The position numbers were made by a program, and so were the translations under genes. 64,000 nucleotides of DNA from contig CM038470.1 in assembly GCA_021464415.1 (NCBI GenBank), positions 23,275,601 through 23,339,600 on the forward strand. The letters run 5' to 3'. The notes beneath the pieces were generated by a model that was not told the origin of the DNA, did no database searches, and saw only the letters and a program-made list of their open reading frames with translations. Numbering within the stretch: position 1 is the stretch's first letter; the number at the start of each line of letters is the position of its first letter. This DNA is from Lonicera japonica. Taxonomy: Eukaryota; Streptophyta; Magnoliopsida; Dipsacales; Caprifoliaceae. Positions 12,027 through 24,297 of the stretch are shown in pieces.

Positions 12027-12200
12027 CTTGGAATTTCGAGTTTTAGGGTACTATTTGATTTGAGAAGAGAGATATGATGCCGACAGTGGAGAGAGAATGA
12101 GAGCAGAATGGAACGGAGGCTTGGTAGCTGTGGACCGTGGCCGGTGAGTGGATCTGGAGCGGAGGCTTGGTGGCTGTGGACCGTGGCAGGAGAGAATGGA
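12027..12200 (-). promoter_or_regulatory. RRP36 leader exon with telo-box-like motif and short tandem repeat
   Basis: The exon ends at 12027; its 5' end is not visible. On the minus strand TACCCTAAAA lies at 12041-12050, resembling the telo-box (AAACCCTAA) common in promoters and leaders of plant ribosome-biogenesis genes. A 28-bp unit (CGGAGGCTTGGTAGCTGTGG and following, 12114-12141) recurs at 12160-12187 with one mismatch, 46 bp away. The placement of the transcription start is inference. Confidence 0.45.
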
Positions 12201-13147
12201 GCGGACGGAGAATGGAGAGAAACTGAGCAGAAATAAAAACAAGAATTCGTGAGAAGGCGAAAGCATATCCGATCGTATTGTATAAATTAATTTTGTGTAA
12301 ATACGTATTAAAATAAAATTTATATAAAAGTAATAAAAAATTCATTTTATATTTTAACACTATATTTTAAACTTTTGTATAAATATTAAACAACCAATTA
12401 GATACACACGAGTAAAACTTATTTTATATTTATTCTCTTACTTTTTAAATCTATGAAACTTATCTTATATTTATTCCTTTAGTTTTCAAATCTATTTATT
12501 TCTAGATACGGGATGAGAAAAAATAAATACGAGATTATCTGACGTGGTTGTATAAATTATATTTGTATTTACACAATCATTTTACGCAAATTCTAGGTGT
12601 CAAAGTTTCTTAAAACACTATTATAGACCTTTTTTTTACAATACGTATAAATTTTACACAAATCAAAATTATACGCTACGATCAGAGATGCTCTAAGAAA
12701 ATAGATGCAAGGTTGAAATTAAAAGCATTTTAAAAATCTTTAAAAATATAAAAATAAATAAGTAGTCAGACTGAAGCATACACATAGGTCGACGCTAATT
12801 ACTAATGAGTTGTTGTTTTACTCATTTAAATTTGAAAAAAGTTTTCAAATTTAAGTGATGTAAATGTTATTTGTTTAGAAAAAAAAATTAAGTTATTTGT
12901 CACTTAAATTTAAAAATTTACGTCTAAAATTTTAAACAACAAGTTTGTCATTTAAATTTGAGAACAATATATTACAAAATACCTATTTTATCTATGTTAA
13001 AGTCCTAAAACCTCCTAACCATGGTGATTAGGATTTTTCTTCCTTCTCCTCTTTTTATCATCTTCTTAGTTTACTCTCTCTCTCTCTCTTTGAGGATCAA
13101 GTTGCCCCGTGCACCGGTACACTTCTCTCTCTCCATCAATTCACACA
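12201..13147. other. AT-rich intergenic DNA, no gene seen
   Basis: No coding content recognised. There is a CT microsatellite at about 13075-13090 and several short T/A runs. Two open frames at 12043-12360 (minus) are low-complexity shadows overlapping the RRP36 leader. Confidence 0.5.
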
Positions 13148-14708
13148 CACATTTAAACTTGGGAAAAAAAAAATTGAAGTATTACCTTACGTGTAATGTT
13201 TTTCTTGATGTTTCAATTTTCTCAATTTAACTCCTGCAGTACATTAAGTGAAGCAAATTGAACCTCGGCGCTAACACTATTATAGATTCCATCCAAAGTT
13301 TTTACATTTAACCCCCTAAACTTTTAAAATTGACACTGAACTCCTTTAAATTATATTTTGTTAACACTTAACCCTATTTTTATTAATCTTTATCACCACC
13401 TTCTTCAACCCACCTCTGTCTACCTTCTCTCTCCCCCCAATCCCAAACACAAACGTTATAATAATTTTCATTCAAAATTATACCAACGTAATATCCGTTT
13501 GTCATCATTGATAATGATATATTTTTATATAAATTCACAAATATATAAGTACAACATATTTTATTTACTATTTATTATTGTATGTAGGGAATTTTTTTGT
13601 GACGGAAATGCCCTTGGGAGTTATGTATATTTACTACTCCAATAATAATAAATATCGGTGTTAATGGAAAATTCCACTGCTGCTAATTAGTTGGGTTTGA
13701 AAATTTTGTTTCAAAATTACTTCATTAAATTAATGGAATTTTGACTAATGTTCCCGCCGCATCTAAAGGGTGCAATTTTTCTATCAGATTAGTACTTAAG
13801 AAGCTCCTACACTACTTTTGTCAAAATAAAATAATATTAAATGGTTATGTAAAATTGAATTTTGTGTAAAATATACATCGAATTTACTGTCACATTAGTT
13901 TTGTCACTTTTAATTTATTTGTTTTATAAAATTTTAAAATATTTAATATAAAATAATAGTTATATATTTGAGAATGGCTCAATTCATTTTCTCAAATATA
14001 TAATTATTATTTTATATTAAAAATTATTATATTTTAAAATTTTATAAAACAAATAAATTAAAAGTGACAAAACTAATGTGACGGTAAATTTGATGTATAT
14101 TTTACACAAAATTCAATTTTATATAACTATTTAATGTTATTATTTTTTGACAAAAGTAGTGTAACAGCTTCTCAAGTACTAATTTGGTAGAAAAATTGCA
14201 CACTTTAGATGCGGTGGGAACATTGATTTAATGAAGTTATTTTAAAGCAAAAAAATTCCTTACACAGAATAATAAATAGTAAATATAATATGTCGTACGT
14301 ATATATTTGTGAATTTATATATAAAGATATCATTATCAATGATGACAAACGGATATTACGTTGGTATGATTTTGAACGAAAACTATTAAAACGTTTGTGT
14401 TTGGGATTGGGGGAGAGAGAGAAGGTGGACGGAGGTGAGTTGAAGAAGGTGTTGCTAAAGATTAATAAAAATGGAGTTAAGTGTTAACAAAATATAAAAT
14501 GAAAGGGTTTAGTGTCAATTAGAAAAGTTTAGGGGTTAAATGTAAAAACTTTGGATGGAATCTGTAATGGCGTTAGCACTAGAGTTCAATTTGCTTCGCT
14601 TAATATACTTCAGGGGTTAAATTGAGAAAATTGAAATATCAGGAAAAACATTGCACGTAAAGTCATACTTCATGATTTTTTTTTGTATTTTTCCCTTTAA
14701 ATTTGCAT
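13148..14708. repeat. Large foldback element, two ~770-bp inverted arms
   Basis: The left arm (about 13148-13955) and right arm (about 13985-14708) are near-complete reverse complements. Examples: GTTTCAATTTTCTCAATTTA (left, 13210) pairs with TAAATTGAGAAAATTGAAAT (right, 14619); TTTGTCACTTTTAATTTATT pairs with the right arm near 14050; and the tip reads ATTTGAGAATGG..CATTTTCTCAAAT around 13970. The outer ends fall in A-rich/T-rich tracts, so I cannot assign the target duplication. The two arms carry indels relative to each other, so the element is old. No protein is encoded; the open frames in it are hairpin shadows. If transcribed it would form a very long hairpin. Confidence 0.8.
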
Positions 14709-15806
14709 TCATGTTTCCTTTTTATATTAATTAATCATAATCTCACTTATATTGATCACGATTTTGTTCATATTGCTTAGCAATTAGCTTTGTGTTTCAC
14801 TTTTTTATTCAATCAATTTATCAATTCACATACGAACACTTAAAATCACATAATTTTTTTTTTCATTAATCAATCCTAATCTAACTTCAATTGATCATGA
14901 TTTAGCTATATTTTTCACTTATATGTTCACTTAATACTTCAATTGATTTTTTTTCATTGTAGGGAAAAATTGTCATATTAAAAAAAATCAATTTTCATGT
15001 GTTATATTCAAACAAATAACATTTGTTCGGATACAGTTTTCAGATGTAAAATAAAAAATTAGTTTCAATTTTCAGTTGTTTTATCAAACGCCACCTTAGA
15101 AACACTTCACCTTATTTGCTCACTTCTATTACACCGAGTATTTGTATATTACCTCAGTCCTATATAACTAATTAAGCTATTATTGAAAACAAAAAAAAAT
15201 ACACTGGCTCGACCCAATAGGACCGATTATGTGCACATTACCCCGATTCTATATGGCCGAGCCAATATTAGAGTATTATAAAGTGTTTTAGTGTGTATAA
15301 TTAACCCCCACCTACATATATGCATACAGTTTTTGTACATAAAGGACTTTGGTAACCGAATTTCGGTTACCTTAAAATCGATTTGGTTTGGTTCAGTTGT
15401 TTTTTTTTTTTGTTTTTGTTTTTTTGGTTGGTTTACAGAAATATTGTAATAACTTTTTTTGAACAAAATTTTATCGGTCTCGGGTTCGAGTCTCCTGTCA
15501 TTACAACTTTGGGGCTAGCCACCACCTGCGAAAAAAACATGTCCAAAGCTTGATTTGTGAGAGGCTTGCCACAGGATTTAGCTTCGTTATACAGCAGTAG
15601 CCCATATGAAGACAGAAGATTAATTGGACTAAAGGTGCACCGCACGGCACAGGGAAAAAAGGTCAAAAAGATGCTAGCTGTACATTTATGAATAAAATCG
15701 GAGGATCCCTTTTATACCGAACATACAAATTTGGGCCCTGCTACAAAGTTTTGTTAGCCAATTTTGTAAACGTTGAATGTAAATCAATTGAGCTACATGG
15801 ACATAA
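14709..15806. other. Intergenic DNA with tRNA-SINE-like fragment
   Basis: No gene recognised. At about 15478-15560 the plus strand reads GGTCTCGGGTTCGAGTCTCC, a strong RNA polymerase III B-box, followed by text typical of tRNA-derived SINE bodies. No A-box precedes it, so this would be a 5'-truncated SINE. Around 15345-15445 there is repeat-like text with ACCGAATTTCGGT and long T runs. Confidence 0.4.
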
Positions 15807-15815
15807 AATTTTGAA

Positions 15816-17501
15816 GAGTGATTTAAACTTTGGGTGCCATTTATTCCTGCATATCAGACGTTAGGTGTCAAAATTCTGCATAATAGGTGTTTGGGTGCCA
15901 TTTTGGACGGAATCTGTTAATCAATGTGGTTAACCGTTAGCTCTGTTAATTTTTTTACCCAATTTACTCATTTTACCCTTAAAAAAAGACAAAACATATT
16001 TTTCTTGCTTAAGGGTAAAATGGTAAAAAATTAACGGAGCTAACAGTTAATCATGTTGATTAATGGATTTCGTCCAAAATGGCACCTAAACACCTATTAT
16101 GCAAAACTTTGGTACCCAACGTCTGATATGTGTTGGTAATTAGGGCAGTAATCATGCATCACATACGCTAATTTATGCACTAATCATAAACCCTAGGATC
16201 TATACTATTCAATAATAATCGATAGAAGACATACCTTATATGAGATTTCGAATTAATAAAACGAACAGGATGGATCTGATCCTTCTATTGTGGTCGTCCT
16301 AGTGTAGAAAATACGACGCTTCTACGGTGTGCACACACGAACGAGATCCGATCTTTGCTTGGTGTACTAGCGCCTTTAGGGTTCTCACACCTATTTCGTT
16401 TTCTGCCTCTATAACTCACCTTAGACGGCCAAGAAGAACAATGGTTCCCTTTTAAAGGGGAACCCTAGTGAGAAACCCTAAGCAACAAAACGAATTAGGC
16501 CCAAGTCAAACTTGGCCCGTTTTCAATTCGTTTTGATCCAACTCGTTTTGGTGTGCGACCCTGTAGGTTTATACTCTTTGGCAGTATAATTAAAAGCCCG
16601 TTTTATTATACAAATAGTAAGCGGTCTCTAGTAAAACATTACTACTACCCAAAAGGTATAAAGGTCAAAACGACACAACCTTAAATTGATATTCCACATA
16701 TTAACTCCTTTTGTCAACCGATATCTAGATTGAACACAAGACTAAACAAGTGTCATTCTTGTATAGTTCAATCTTTATTTCTTGATCTCTAAGTATAATT
16801 AATCTATTACAAATGACACATCATTTGTGCATGGCCATGCAAATATTAATTATGCTTATCAAGGGGCCCAAAGATATATCTCTTATTATATGAGAGTGAC
16901 AAATTCCATTTTGATCAACCACATACCTCTACATAGTTCATAGTATGCTTGATCATCATCTTTATAATTACTCGGTCAAGAGCAACGTTTGATAATGCCT
17001 AACATGATATTCCCTATGTTGGTAGCCATGATGATCTCAGGTCTGAGGATAATACGATATCACAAATGGGGAACATCACTGATGACATTATGTAACACTC
17101 CTCGCAGTGTCCCCAAAGCGGGTCGGTTCAATACTTTGTTCCCCAACAAGTATTAGTGTGTTCAGCTTGATATCTCTATATCCATGACTTGTGGAACATA
17201 GTCATCAGCTGACCCATACTCTAATCATTATATCAATGTGATCCTAGGTTATTGACACATGATTAGGGATATCTAAATAATATTATTATAACATTACTAG
17301 CATCCCACAATTACGTCACGTACTTGATGAACTAGTATTAATATATATTATTTACAAGAGAATATAAAGTAAAAATGAAATAAACTTTATTAATAACAAT
17401 AAGCATAAGATATCCAAGTACAAATCATAATCTATGAATAGTCCTAGGACATATCTCTTTCAATATGCAATAATAAATGGCACCCAAATTTTAAATCAAC
17501 C
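15816..17501. mobile_element. Mutator-like foldback MITE, split by a solo LTR
   Basis: A perfect 9-bp direct repeat AATTTTGAA lies at 15807-15815 and 17502-17510, the target-duplication length of Mutator-like elements. The termini are inverted: GAGTGATTTAAACTTTGGG on the left and, inverted, GGTTGATTTAAAATTTGGG on the right. After removing the LTR insertion (16131-17462 plus one 5-bp duplication) the element is about 349 bp and almost entirely palindromic (GGGTGCCATTTTGGACGGAA in one arm, TTTCGTCCAAAATGGCACC in the other). Non-coding. A relative begins at 63797. Confidence 0.85.
16131..17462 (-). mobile_element. Solo LTR, 1332 bp, target duplication ATATG
   Basis: The sequence starts TGTTGGTAAT and ends TCTCTTTCA. 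It therefore has TG..CA ends on either strand and is flanked by ATATG at 16126-16130 and 17463-17467. No internal gag-pol and no second copy of the LTR are present, so it is best read as a solo LTR left by recombination. Strand is inferred from an AATAAAG poly(A)-like signal and TATA-like text on the minus strand. It resembles Copia LTRs in style, but the family is not established. It interrupts the right arm of the Mutator-like MITE, so it is younger than that MITE. Confidence 0.8.
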
Positions 17502-17510
17502 AATTTTGAA

Positions 17511-19288
17511 ATAAAAAATTAATATATTAATGTGTCAATTATTCATTAATTATAATAAAATGTGATATATTTATTTTAATCAATACATGTTGACCACATT
17601 GAATATGTCATTTTTTTATATCCATCTAGAATTATTGAATTAAATTTGCGTCTTCGCCTTCGGTTCATTTTTAATTGTTGATTTATTTAAATCGCTCAAC
17701 TTGGTAGAGTCGATAACTAGATTCAACAAAGGTGATGGAGATGAATAGTAAATTAATAACGACTAAAAAGAGATTTTTGTTTGTGGGTGGTAGGTTTCTC
17801 TGGTGGCTTTATTCCCAATCTAGTAATACGTTCTCCCTGGGTGTGTAATAGTGTTCTTCACTAAGCTCCAATGGTTTGAAAATGTGTGATTACAATAGTA
17901 GGGGTTAGATTTCTTAGAAAGAATATGAGAGTGAATGCCATGTAATAAGAATTAGCTCATTTCTGCTGCAGGTTCCCTTATCCTATTTATACAGATTGGG
18001 TAGGGTCCTTTTAAGAAATTACAATAAAGGGTAAACTTGATCACTACTCTAAGATTACAGGTATACACAACCCTGTTTACACTAACTAAAAGTGGTTATT
18101 TCCCATTGTTTATTTTATGGCTCAACTACTTCTTATCCTTAATTCAATATATGATGATCAGACAAATCTTTAGTTATTCAATCAATATGAAACCTAATGT
18201 TGACTGGCATGAAGGAACTACAGCAGACTAGGTAGCTTCATCTAAAAGTTGGCCCATTGCCCATGTATTGCGTTTGGGCTTTGATTGAGGGCCGTGTACA
18301 AAATTATCCTCCCACAATTTAGATAATGTAAACTACTTTTAAGTAAATTTATCTAATTTAAATATCGTATAGTAGTGTAAGAAACCTATCAACGGGTCGA
18401 TTTGTATCGGTTTTGTGTCAAGCCTTAAATGAATGCGGGTCATTTTTGCCCCCACTCGAACATGACCCGATAAACTATCCAGTGATATTTTTAATATTCG
18501 TATACGACTCAGTGAGTTATCAGGTGACACAACACAACTCGATAATACCCGTTAAGCAAATATTTTTAAATTTTTTTAAAAAAAGATTCATTTCAAACAA
18601 GATAAAAAAAAATAACTAAAATAACTTAAAAACAAGAGATAAATATTCATAAATCTTAAAATAGGTACAAACCCTAACAAGATTCAATAAACCTTAGTTG
18701 TATTAAAAGTTAAAAAAAAATTAATGGGTCACCCAAATTCTTTAAAGGTGAACCCATAACCAACACATTATTATTTTGTGTTTAACGAGTGAACCCGATA
18801 ACCATCCGAATTCGTTAATGATTCAACTATTAACTTATAGATTCATGCCGTATTATCATGTAACATATGATTATGCCAAGTCTAAGTAATATAATATTTA
18901 ATGAAACAAAAGATCATTGTCCTTTTAAAAACAAAATAGATAGACGGAGTAAGTATGTGCCTCAAACCTCTTTTAATTGTATGGATATATTCAATAACAA
19001 AGTTGAAAATTAATTAGAATAATGACGACTTTTATGAGAAGTTAGAAGATGTGACGAGTAATTTGGTGAAGTGTTCATCCATCTTTTTTTATTTCCATAG
19101 AAAACCTTTATTTGTCACCACTTAAGGAATTTCATTCCATGGAGAAAAGAATTAAGTAAAGAATATTCCACTATATTGTCCAATTAATTTTATAACTTCT
19201 TAAAAAAATTATTTATTTTTATTATGATTTTCTTCGAGCCTCGTGAAACAACACTTTTTATTTTTATTGTCTAGGTCTTTTTTAAGTG
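17511..19288. other. Intergenic DNA with possible LTR relic, no gene seen
   Basis: The segment at about 17760-18315 has LTR-like features on the minus strand, such as CTGTATAAATAGG (a TATA box, near 17982-17994). No partner LTR or flanking duplication was found. The part at 18360-18860 belongs to a dispersed AT-rich repeat with motifs such as GACCCGATAA and AACCCGATAACC. No protein-coding content. Confidence 0.4.
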
Positions 19289-19293
19289 TGGGC

Positions 19294-19778
19294 TGTAAGG
19301 ATTAATTAACCCTAAAACTTTAATCTTAAGATCTTGTATCACATTAATTATTAAGAGATAAGGAGATATGTACCTGAATCCATTGAAGAAGATGATTAAT
19401 GAGAAGAAGGTTAAGGAAGTCTTCCAATTGATACGTACTTTCCTTTTGGGTTTCTTTACTTTCTTTATACTCTGTCGATGGGGAACAGAGAGAGGAGAGC
19501 GTTACGCTCAATTGGGGACCAAAACCTCGTATATTAGAAAACCGCTTTGGTAACTGCCAAAGTGGTTATAAAATTCTAGTATTTATAAATTGGCCCCTTC
19601 ATCAATTTAAAAATACAATCTGGTCTCTACACATTAATTCCATGACATATATACACCGAAGCCTACTTAATACTAAATTAGATCACTTAAATTATTTTAG
19701 GCTTCTTATATATGATAACACACATTTAAATATACATGTGTGGTCCCAATTAAGATTAATATGAAAATTAATCTAACA
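19294..19778 (-). repeat. 3' LTR of Copia copy 1
   Basis: A 485-bp direct repeat of 25481-25965 with three substitutions. The open frame at 19368-19553 inside it is not a gene; the same frame occurs in the other LTR. Confidence 0.95.
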
Positions 19779-20177
19779 ATCTCCCACTGGACCACATATG
19801 TAACCTGATAAATGCGTTTGACTTTAGTGAGCTCAGAAATTTTTTATCATAACCTGAGGGTATCCGAACAATTTTGTCCATTAACTATGCTGATATAGGA
19901 TCAAAGCGGTCTTCGTTACATTAATCGTAACTGGATCCATCAATGGTCACATATACCAACACAGTCAAATGACATAAATCAATCATAGATGCGTAGCATG
20001 AAAATTGCATGAAATGTGATCTATACATGCCTATTTCCAACTGGTCCTATTTATTTGAGATCGATACTTCCAAAATACTTAACAGAGTGTGATAAACTGA
20101 ATACTTTATTTCTGCAGAAAATAAACTGAATGTTTCTAAACTGTAACATAGAGCCATAACTTAAATATAAACTCTCA

Positions 20178-21467
20178 CTAAACTAAAGTATCCTCAAATA
20201 GTACAACACCCATATGAGCAGTGTGCTCATGAAAGACCTTGGGTGTTAGTCCTTTTGTAAGCGGATCCGCTATCATGGAGTTTGTTCCAATGTGTTCTAT
20301 GAAAATCTGACCACTCTGTACTCTTTCCTTTACAACGAGAAACTTGATATCAATGTGCTTTGACTTTGTCGAGCTTCTGTTGTTATTAGAATATAGAACT
20401 GCTGATTTATTGTCACAATGCAGTTTGAGTGGTCTTTCAACACCCTCCAAAATTCGCAGCCTAGTGACAAAATTTCGCAGCCATATTCCATGATTAGATG
20501 CCTCATAACATGCTACAAATTCTGCAGCCATGGTGGACGAAGCAATGAGCGTCTGTTTAGCAGACCTCCACGAAATCGCTCCACCAGCTAACAAATAAAC
20601 ATAGCCTGAAGTGGATCTCCTGCTGTCTTGGCATCCAGCAAAATCGGAATCTGAATACCTAATGATCTTTAACTGATCCGATCTCCTATATGTGAGCATG
20701 TACTCCTTTGTTCTCTGTAAATACCTCATAACCCGCTTGACTGCCTTCCAATGATCCATGCCAGGGTTACTTAAATATCTGCCTAACATGCTGACTATGA
20801 ACGCAATATCTGGACGCGTACATACTTGAGCATACATTAGACTCCCTACAGCCGACGCATAGGGAATCTTCTTCATTTCCTTAATTTCAAGGCTATTCTT
20901 CGGGCATTGACTGAGACTAAACTTGTCTCCCTTAGCGACTGGGGTTTCACCTGGTTTACAATTTTGCATGCCAAATCTATTGAGAACTTTCTTAATATAG
21001 TTCCTTTGTGACAATCCCAATATACCCCGAGAACGATCCCGGTGTATCTCAATTCCTAACACAAAGGAAGCATTACCAAGATCTTTCATTTCAAAATTCT
21101 TTGATAGAAATCTCTTGGTGTCATGCAACATACCTATGTCATTTGTGGCAAGCAATATGTCATCGACATACAAAATCAGAAAAATGTGTTTACTCCCACT
21201 GAACTTGTGATACACACAATCATCAACAACATTCGTTTCAAAACCATATGAAACAATGACTTGATGGAATTTGAAGTACCACTGACGAGAAGCCTGTTTG
21301 AGTCCATAGATGGATTTTGTCAATTTGCAGACTATATTCTTTGGGTCTCCCGACACAAAGTTTTCTGGCTGCACTATATAAATTGTTTCTTCAATGTCGC
21401 CATTAAGAAATGCTGTTTTAACATCCATTTGATGCAACTCAAGATCAAAATGTGCAACAAGCGCCAT
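20178..21467 (-). pseudogene. Copia copy 1 pol, 3' part: reverse transcriptase and RNase H
   Basis: A 429-codon open frame carrying most of the RVT_2 reverse transcriptase ([10 protein letters not shown] at residue 14; catalytic YVDD at 100-103; KNFEMKDLG) and the RNase H (YSDSDFAGCQDSRRSTSG; SSTMAAEFVA), ending VVLFEDTLV. The first ATG is an internal methionine. The true frame is continuous with the upstream frame, which is separated from it by a one-base break in an A/T run at about 21540-21542. The domain set looks otherwise complete. Confidence 0.9.
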
Positions 21468-22516
21468 AATTGTCCTAAAAGAGTCTTTCGTAGAAACCGG
21501 AGAGAAAGTCTCTTTGAATTCAATTCCTTCCTTTTGAGTAAACCCTTGGTCACAAGACGTGCCTTATACCTCTCCACATTACCATTTGCATCCCTTTTGG
21601 TTTTAAAAATCCATTTACAACCTATGGGCTTCGCACTGGCTGGTAATGGGACAAGTTCCCAAACTTTATTATCTTGCATAGACTTATACTCTTCATTCAT
21701 GGCTTTAATCCATTTATGAGAGTTGGAACTTTGCATAGCTTGACGGAAGTTGATCGGATCATCTTCCGACATTCCACTTTCTACCTCCTGTTCTTGGAGA
21801 TACACTACATAATCGTCCGAAATTGCAAATTTCTTTTCTCTCGTGGATCGCCGTAATGGCGCAGATTCTTGAGGTTGTTGAATTTGTTCCTCAGGAATAG
21901 GTTCCTCGGGAACAATTACATCATCTTGAATGACAGGTTGAATAACATTATCCTGTCGAGGATCTGGAATTACTTCTTGATCAATGACAGGTAAAGAAAC
22001 TTGTACATTATCAAAAGTAACAGTAGGAATTGGGATTGCTCCCTCTTCCTCCTCAAAGACAATGTTCCGAACTTGATTTCTCCCCCCAAACTCAACATCC
22101 TCAAAGAACGTTGCAGTTCCCGTCTCAAAAATTGACCTACTAGTGGGATCGTAAAACTTGTAACCCCGTGATCGTTCTGCATACCCAATAAAGTAGCTGC
22201 TAGCTGTTTTGGAGTCTAATTTCTTTTCATGAGGCTTATAGGGCCTCGCTTCAGCAGGACATCCCCAAACACGTAAGTGTTTTAAACTAGGCTTTCGCCC
22301 AACCCAAAGCTCATACGGTGTTTTTACAGCTGCTTTTGTTGGCACCCGATTTAGAATATAAGTTGTTGTCTTTAGAGCCTCACCCCAGAGTGACTCTGGT
22401 AAAGTAGATTGACTAATCATACTTCTTACCATATCCTTAAGAGTTCGATTTCGTCTCTCAGATACACCATTCATGCTAGGGGCCCTGGCATAGTGTACTG
22501 TGGGACGATTCCACAT
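21374..22516 (-). pseudogene. Copia copy 1 pol, middle part: integrase C-terminus and RT start
   Basis: A 380-codon frame. It begins in the integrase core at the last catalytic glutamate region ([16 protein letters not shown]), continues through the integrase C-terminal region ([29 protein letters not shown]) and a proline/glutamate-rich linker, and enters the reverse transcriptase ([35 protein letters not shown]) before losing frame at about 21540. It overlaps the upstream frame at 22471-22516, where a one-base break lies in a G/C tract at 22479-22485. Confidence 0.9.
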
Positions 22517-24297
22517 TCCTCTAGGTATTTAGCAAACGGTCCTGGACGTTGTTCACCTGAGCCGTCGTATCTGCCGTAGTATTCACCACCGCGGTCAGAT
22601 CTGACGCTCTTTATCCGTTTGTTGAGTTGTAGCTCAACTTCGGCCTTAAATGTTTTGAACACATCCAAAGACTGCGATTTTTCATGTATAAGAAATAGGT
22701 AACCATATCTAGAATAGTCGTCTATGAATGTTATAAAGTATTGTTGACCATTCCAAGAAGCTGTAGGGAATGGACCACAAATATCCGTATGGATTAATTC
22801 TAAGATGTCCGTAGTTCGATTGGCACCTATTTTTTTTTGAGTCTGTTTTCCCTTAATACATTGAATACAGACATCAAAGTCTGAAAAATCAAGGGAGTCC
22901 AAAATCCCATCAGATACAAGACGCTCAACTCTAGATTTAGAGATGTGACCTAGGCGTTTGTGCCATAATGAGGCTGAATTTTCCTTATTGAACTTACGCT
23001 TCGTACCATGCGATTCCACATGCAAGGTTTCATGATAAGATGAAATAGTTTCAAGCAAATATAGATTATCGAAATTACTAAGTAAACCGGTACCAACAAT
23101 ATTTGAATTTAGAGATAAACTAAATTGAGAATTTCCAAATGAACAAGAGTATCCATATTTGTCCAAAATAGAAATTGAAACCAAATTCCGTCTAAAAGAC
23201 GGTACAACAAAAGTGTTTATCAAATCCAAATAACAACCAGTTTTTAACAATAATCTAAAGTGCCCTATTGCCTTCACTTCTACCGACTTGCCATCACCCA
23301 CGTAAATGCATCTTTCAGCATCAGTTGGCTCTCGGTAGCTCAGGCAACCCTGCATTGAAACACAAATGTGAGTAGTAGCACCAGAATCTACCCACCAAGT
23401 GTTTCTTAGTACTGAAGTTAAATTAATCTCAGAACAGACCAAAACAGAATATGTACCTTTCTTTGCTCGCCAAGCGGCAAATTTGGCACAATCCTTCTTC
23501 TTGTGTCCGGACTTACCACAAAAGAAACAACCATTTTCAATTTTCTGTTTCTTTTGATCCGGACCCTTAGGAACAGCAACTTCTTTTCCTCTATCCTTCC
23601 TTTTTCCCTTGCCTTTAAAGGTACTAGCCAGATGAGCACTTTCAGTCATGTCTTGCTTCAATCTTTCTTCCTCTTGCACACAATATGAAATGAGCTCATT
23701 AAGAGTCCATTTCTCCTTCTGGCAGTTGTAACTGACCTTAAACTGATTAAATTGTGCAGGGAGAGAGATGAGAACCAAATGCACTAGAAAATCATCCGAT
23801 AAGTCAAGCTTTAGTGCCTTAAGTTTTGAAGCAAGATGAGACATCTCCATGATGTACTCACGAACATTACCCTTGCCCTTATATTTCATTGAAATCAAGC
23901 TTACTAAAAGCGTGCTTGTTTCAGCCTTATCGTTTTTGGCAAAACGCTTCTGAATTTCCGAAAGGAACTGACTGGCAATTATATCAGCATCCGTTATTGC
24001 ACCTCTGAAGGCCTCTGGAATTCCGCGCTTCATGATCATGAGACTTAGCCTGTTTGAACGATCCCACTTTTCAAAGTACGCAATTTCCTCAGGAGTACTT
24101 TGTTCAGTGAGGTCATTCGGTTTTGGCATTCTTAATGCCAAGTCTATGTCCATGCAGCCAAGAATAATCAATATATTCTCTTTCCAGTCCTTAAAATTTG
24201 TTCCATTCAATACTGGAACATTGCTCATGTTGGCAGAGATTGAAGCAGTAGACATTAAAGCTGAATATAGAACAAAAATAGAAAAAATCATACTCAC
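22471..24297 (-). pseudogene. Copia copy 1 gag, protease and integrase N-terminal part
   Basis: A 608-codon frame. The gag region at residues about 25-230 contains VPVLNGTNFKDWKENIL. A CCHC zinc knuckle follows at 257-270 (CX2CX4HX4C), then the aspartic protease motif DSG at 304-306, the HHCC zinc domain before integrase (LWHKRLGH at 444-451, C477, C480), and the integrase core with D504 in HTDICGPF and a second aspartate in VRSDRGGEY. It runs out of frame at the end, short of the third catalytic residue, because of the one-base break at 22479-22485. The real gag start may be a later methionine (MSTAS or MSNVP). Confidence 0.9.

Noticed and set aside
14290..14487. 65-codon frame
   Set aside because: It is in the right arm of the large foldback, and the left arm shows the complementary text. 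There is no protein signature.
16131..17462. Complete small LTR retrotransposon
   Set aside because: No repeated ends, primer site or purine tract inside. TG..CA ends and a 5-bp duplication around a single unit fit a solo LTR better.
19368..19553. 61-codon frame repeated at 25555-25740
   Set aside because: It lies in both LTRs of Copia copy 1 and is a chance frame, not a duplicated gene.
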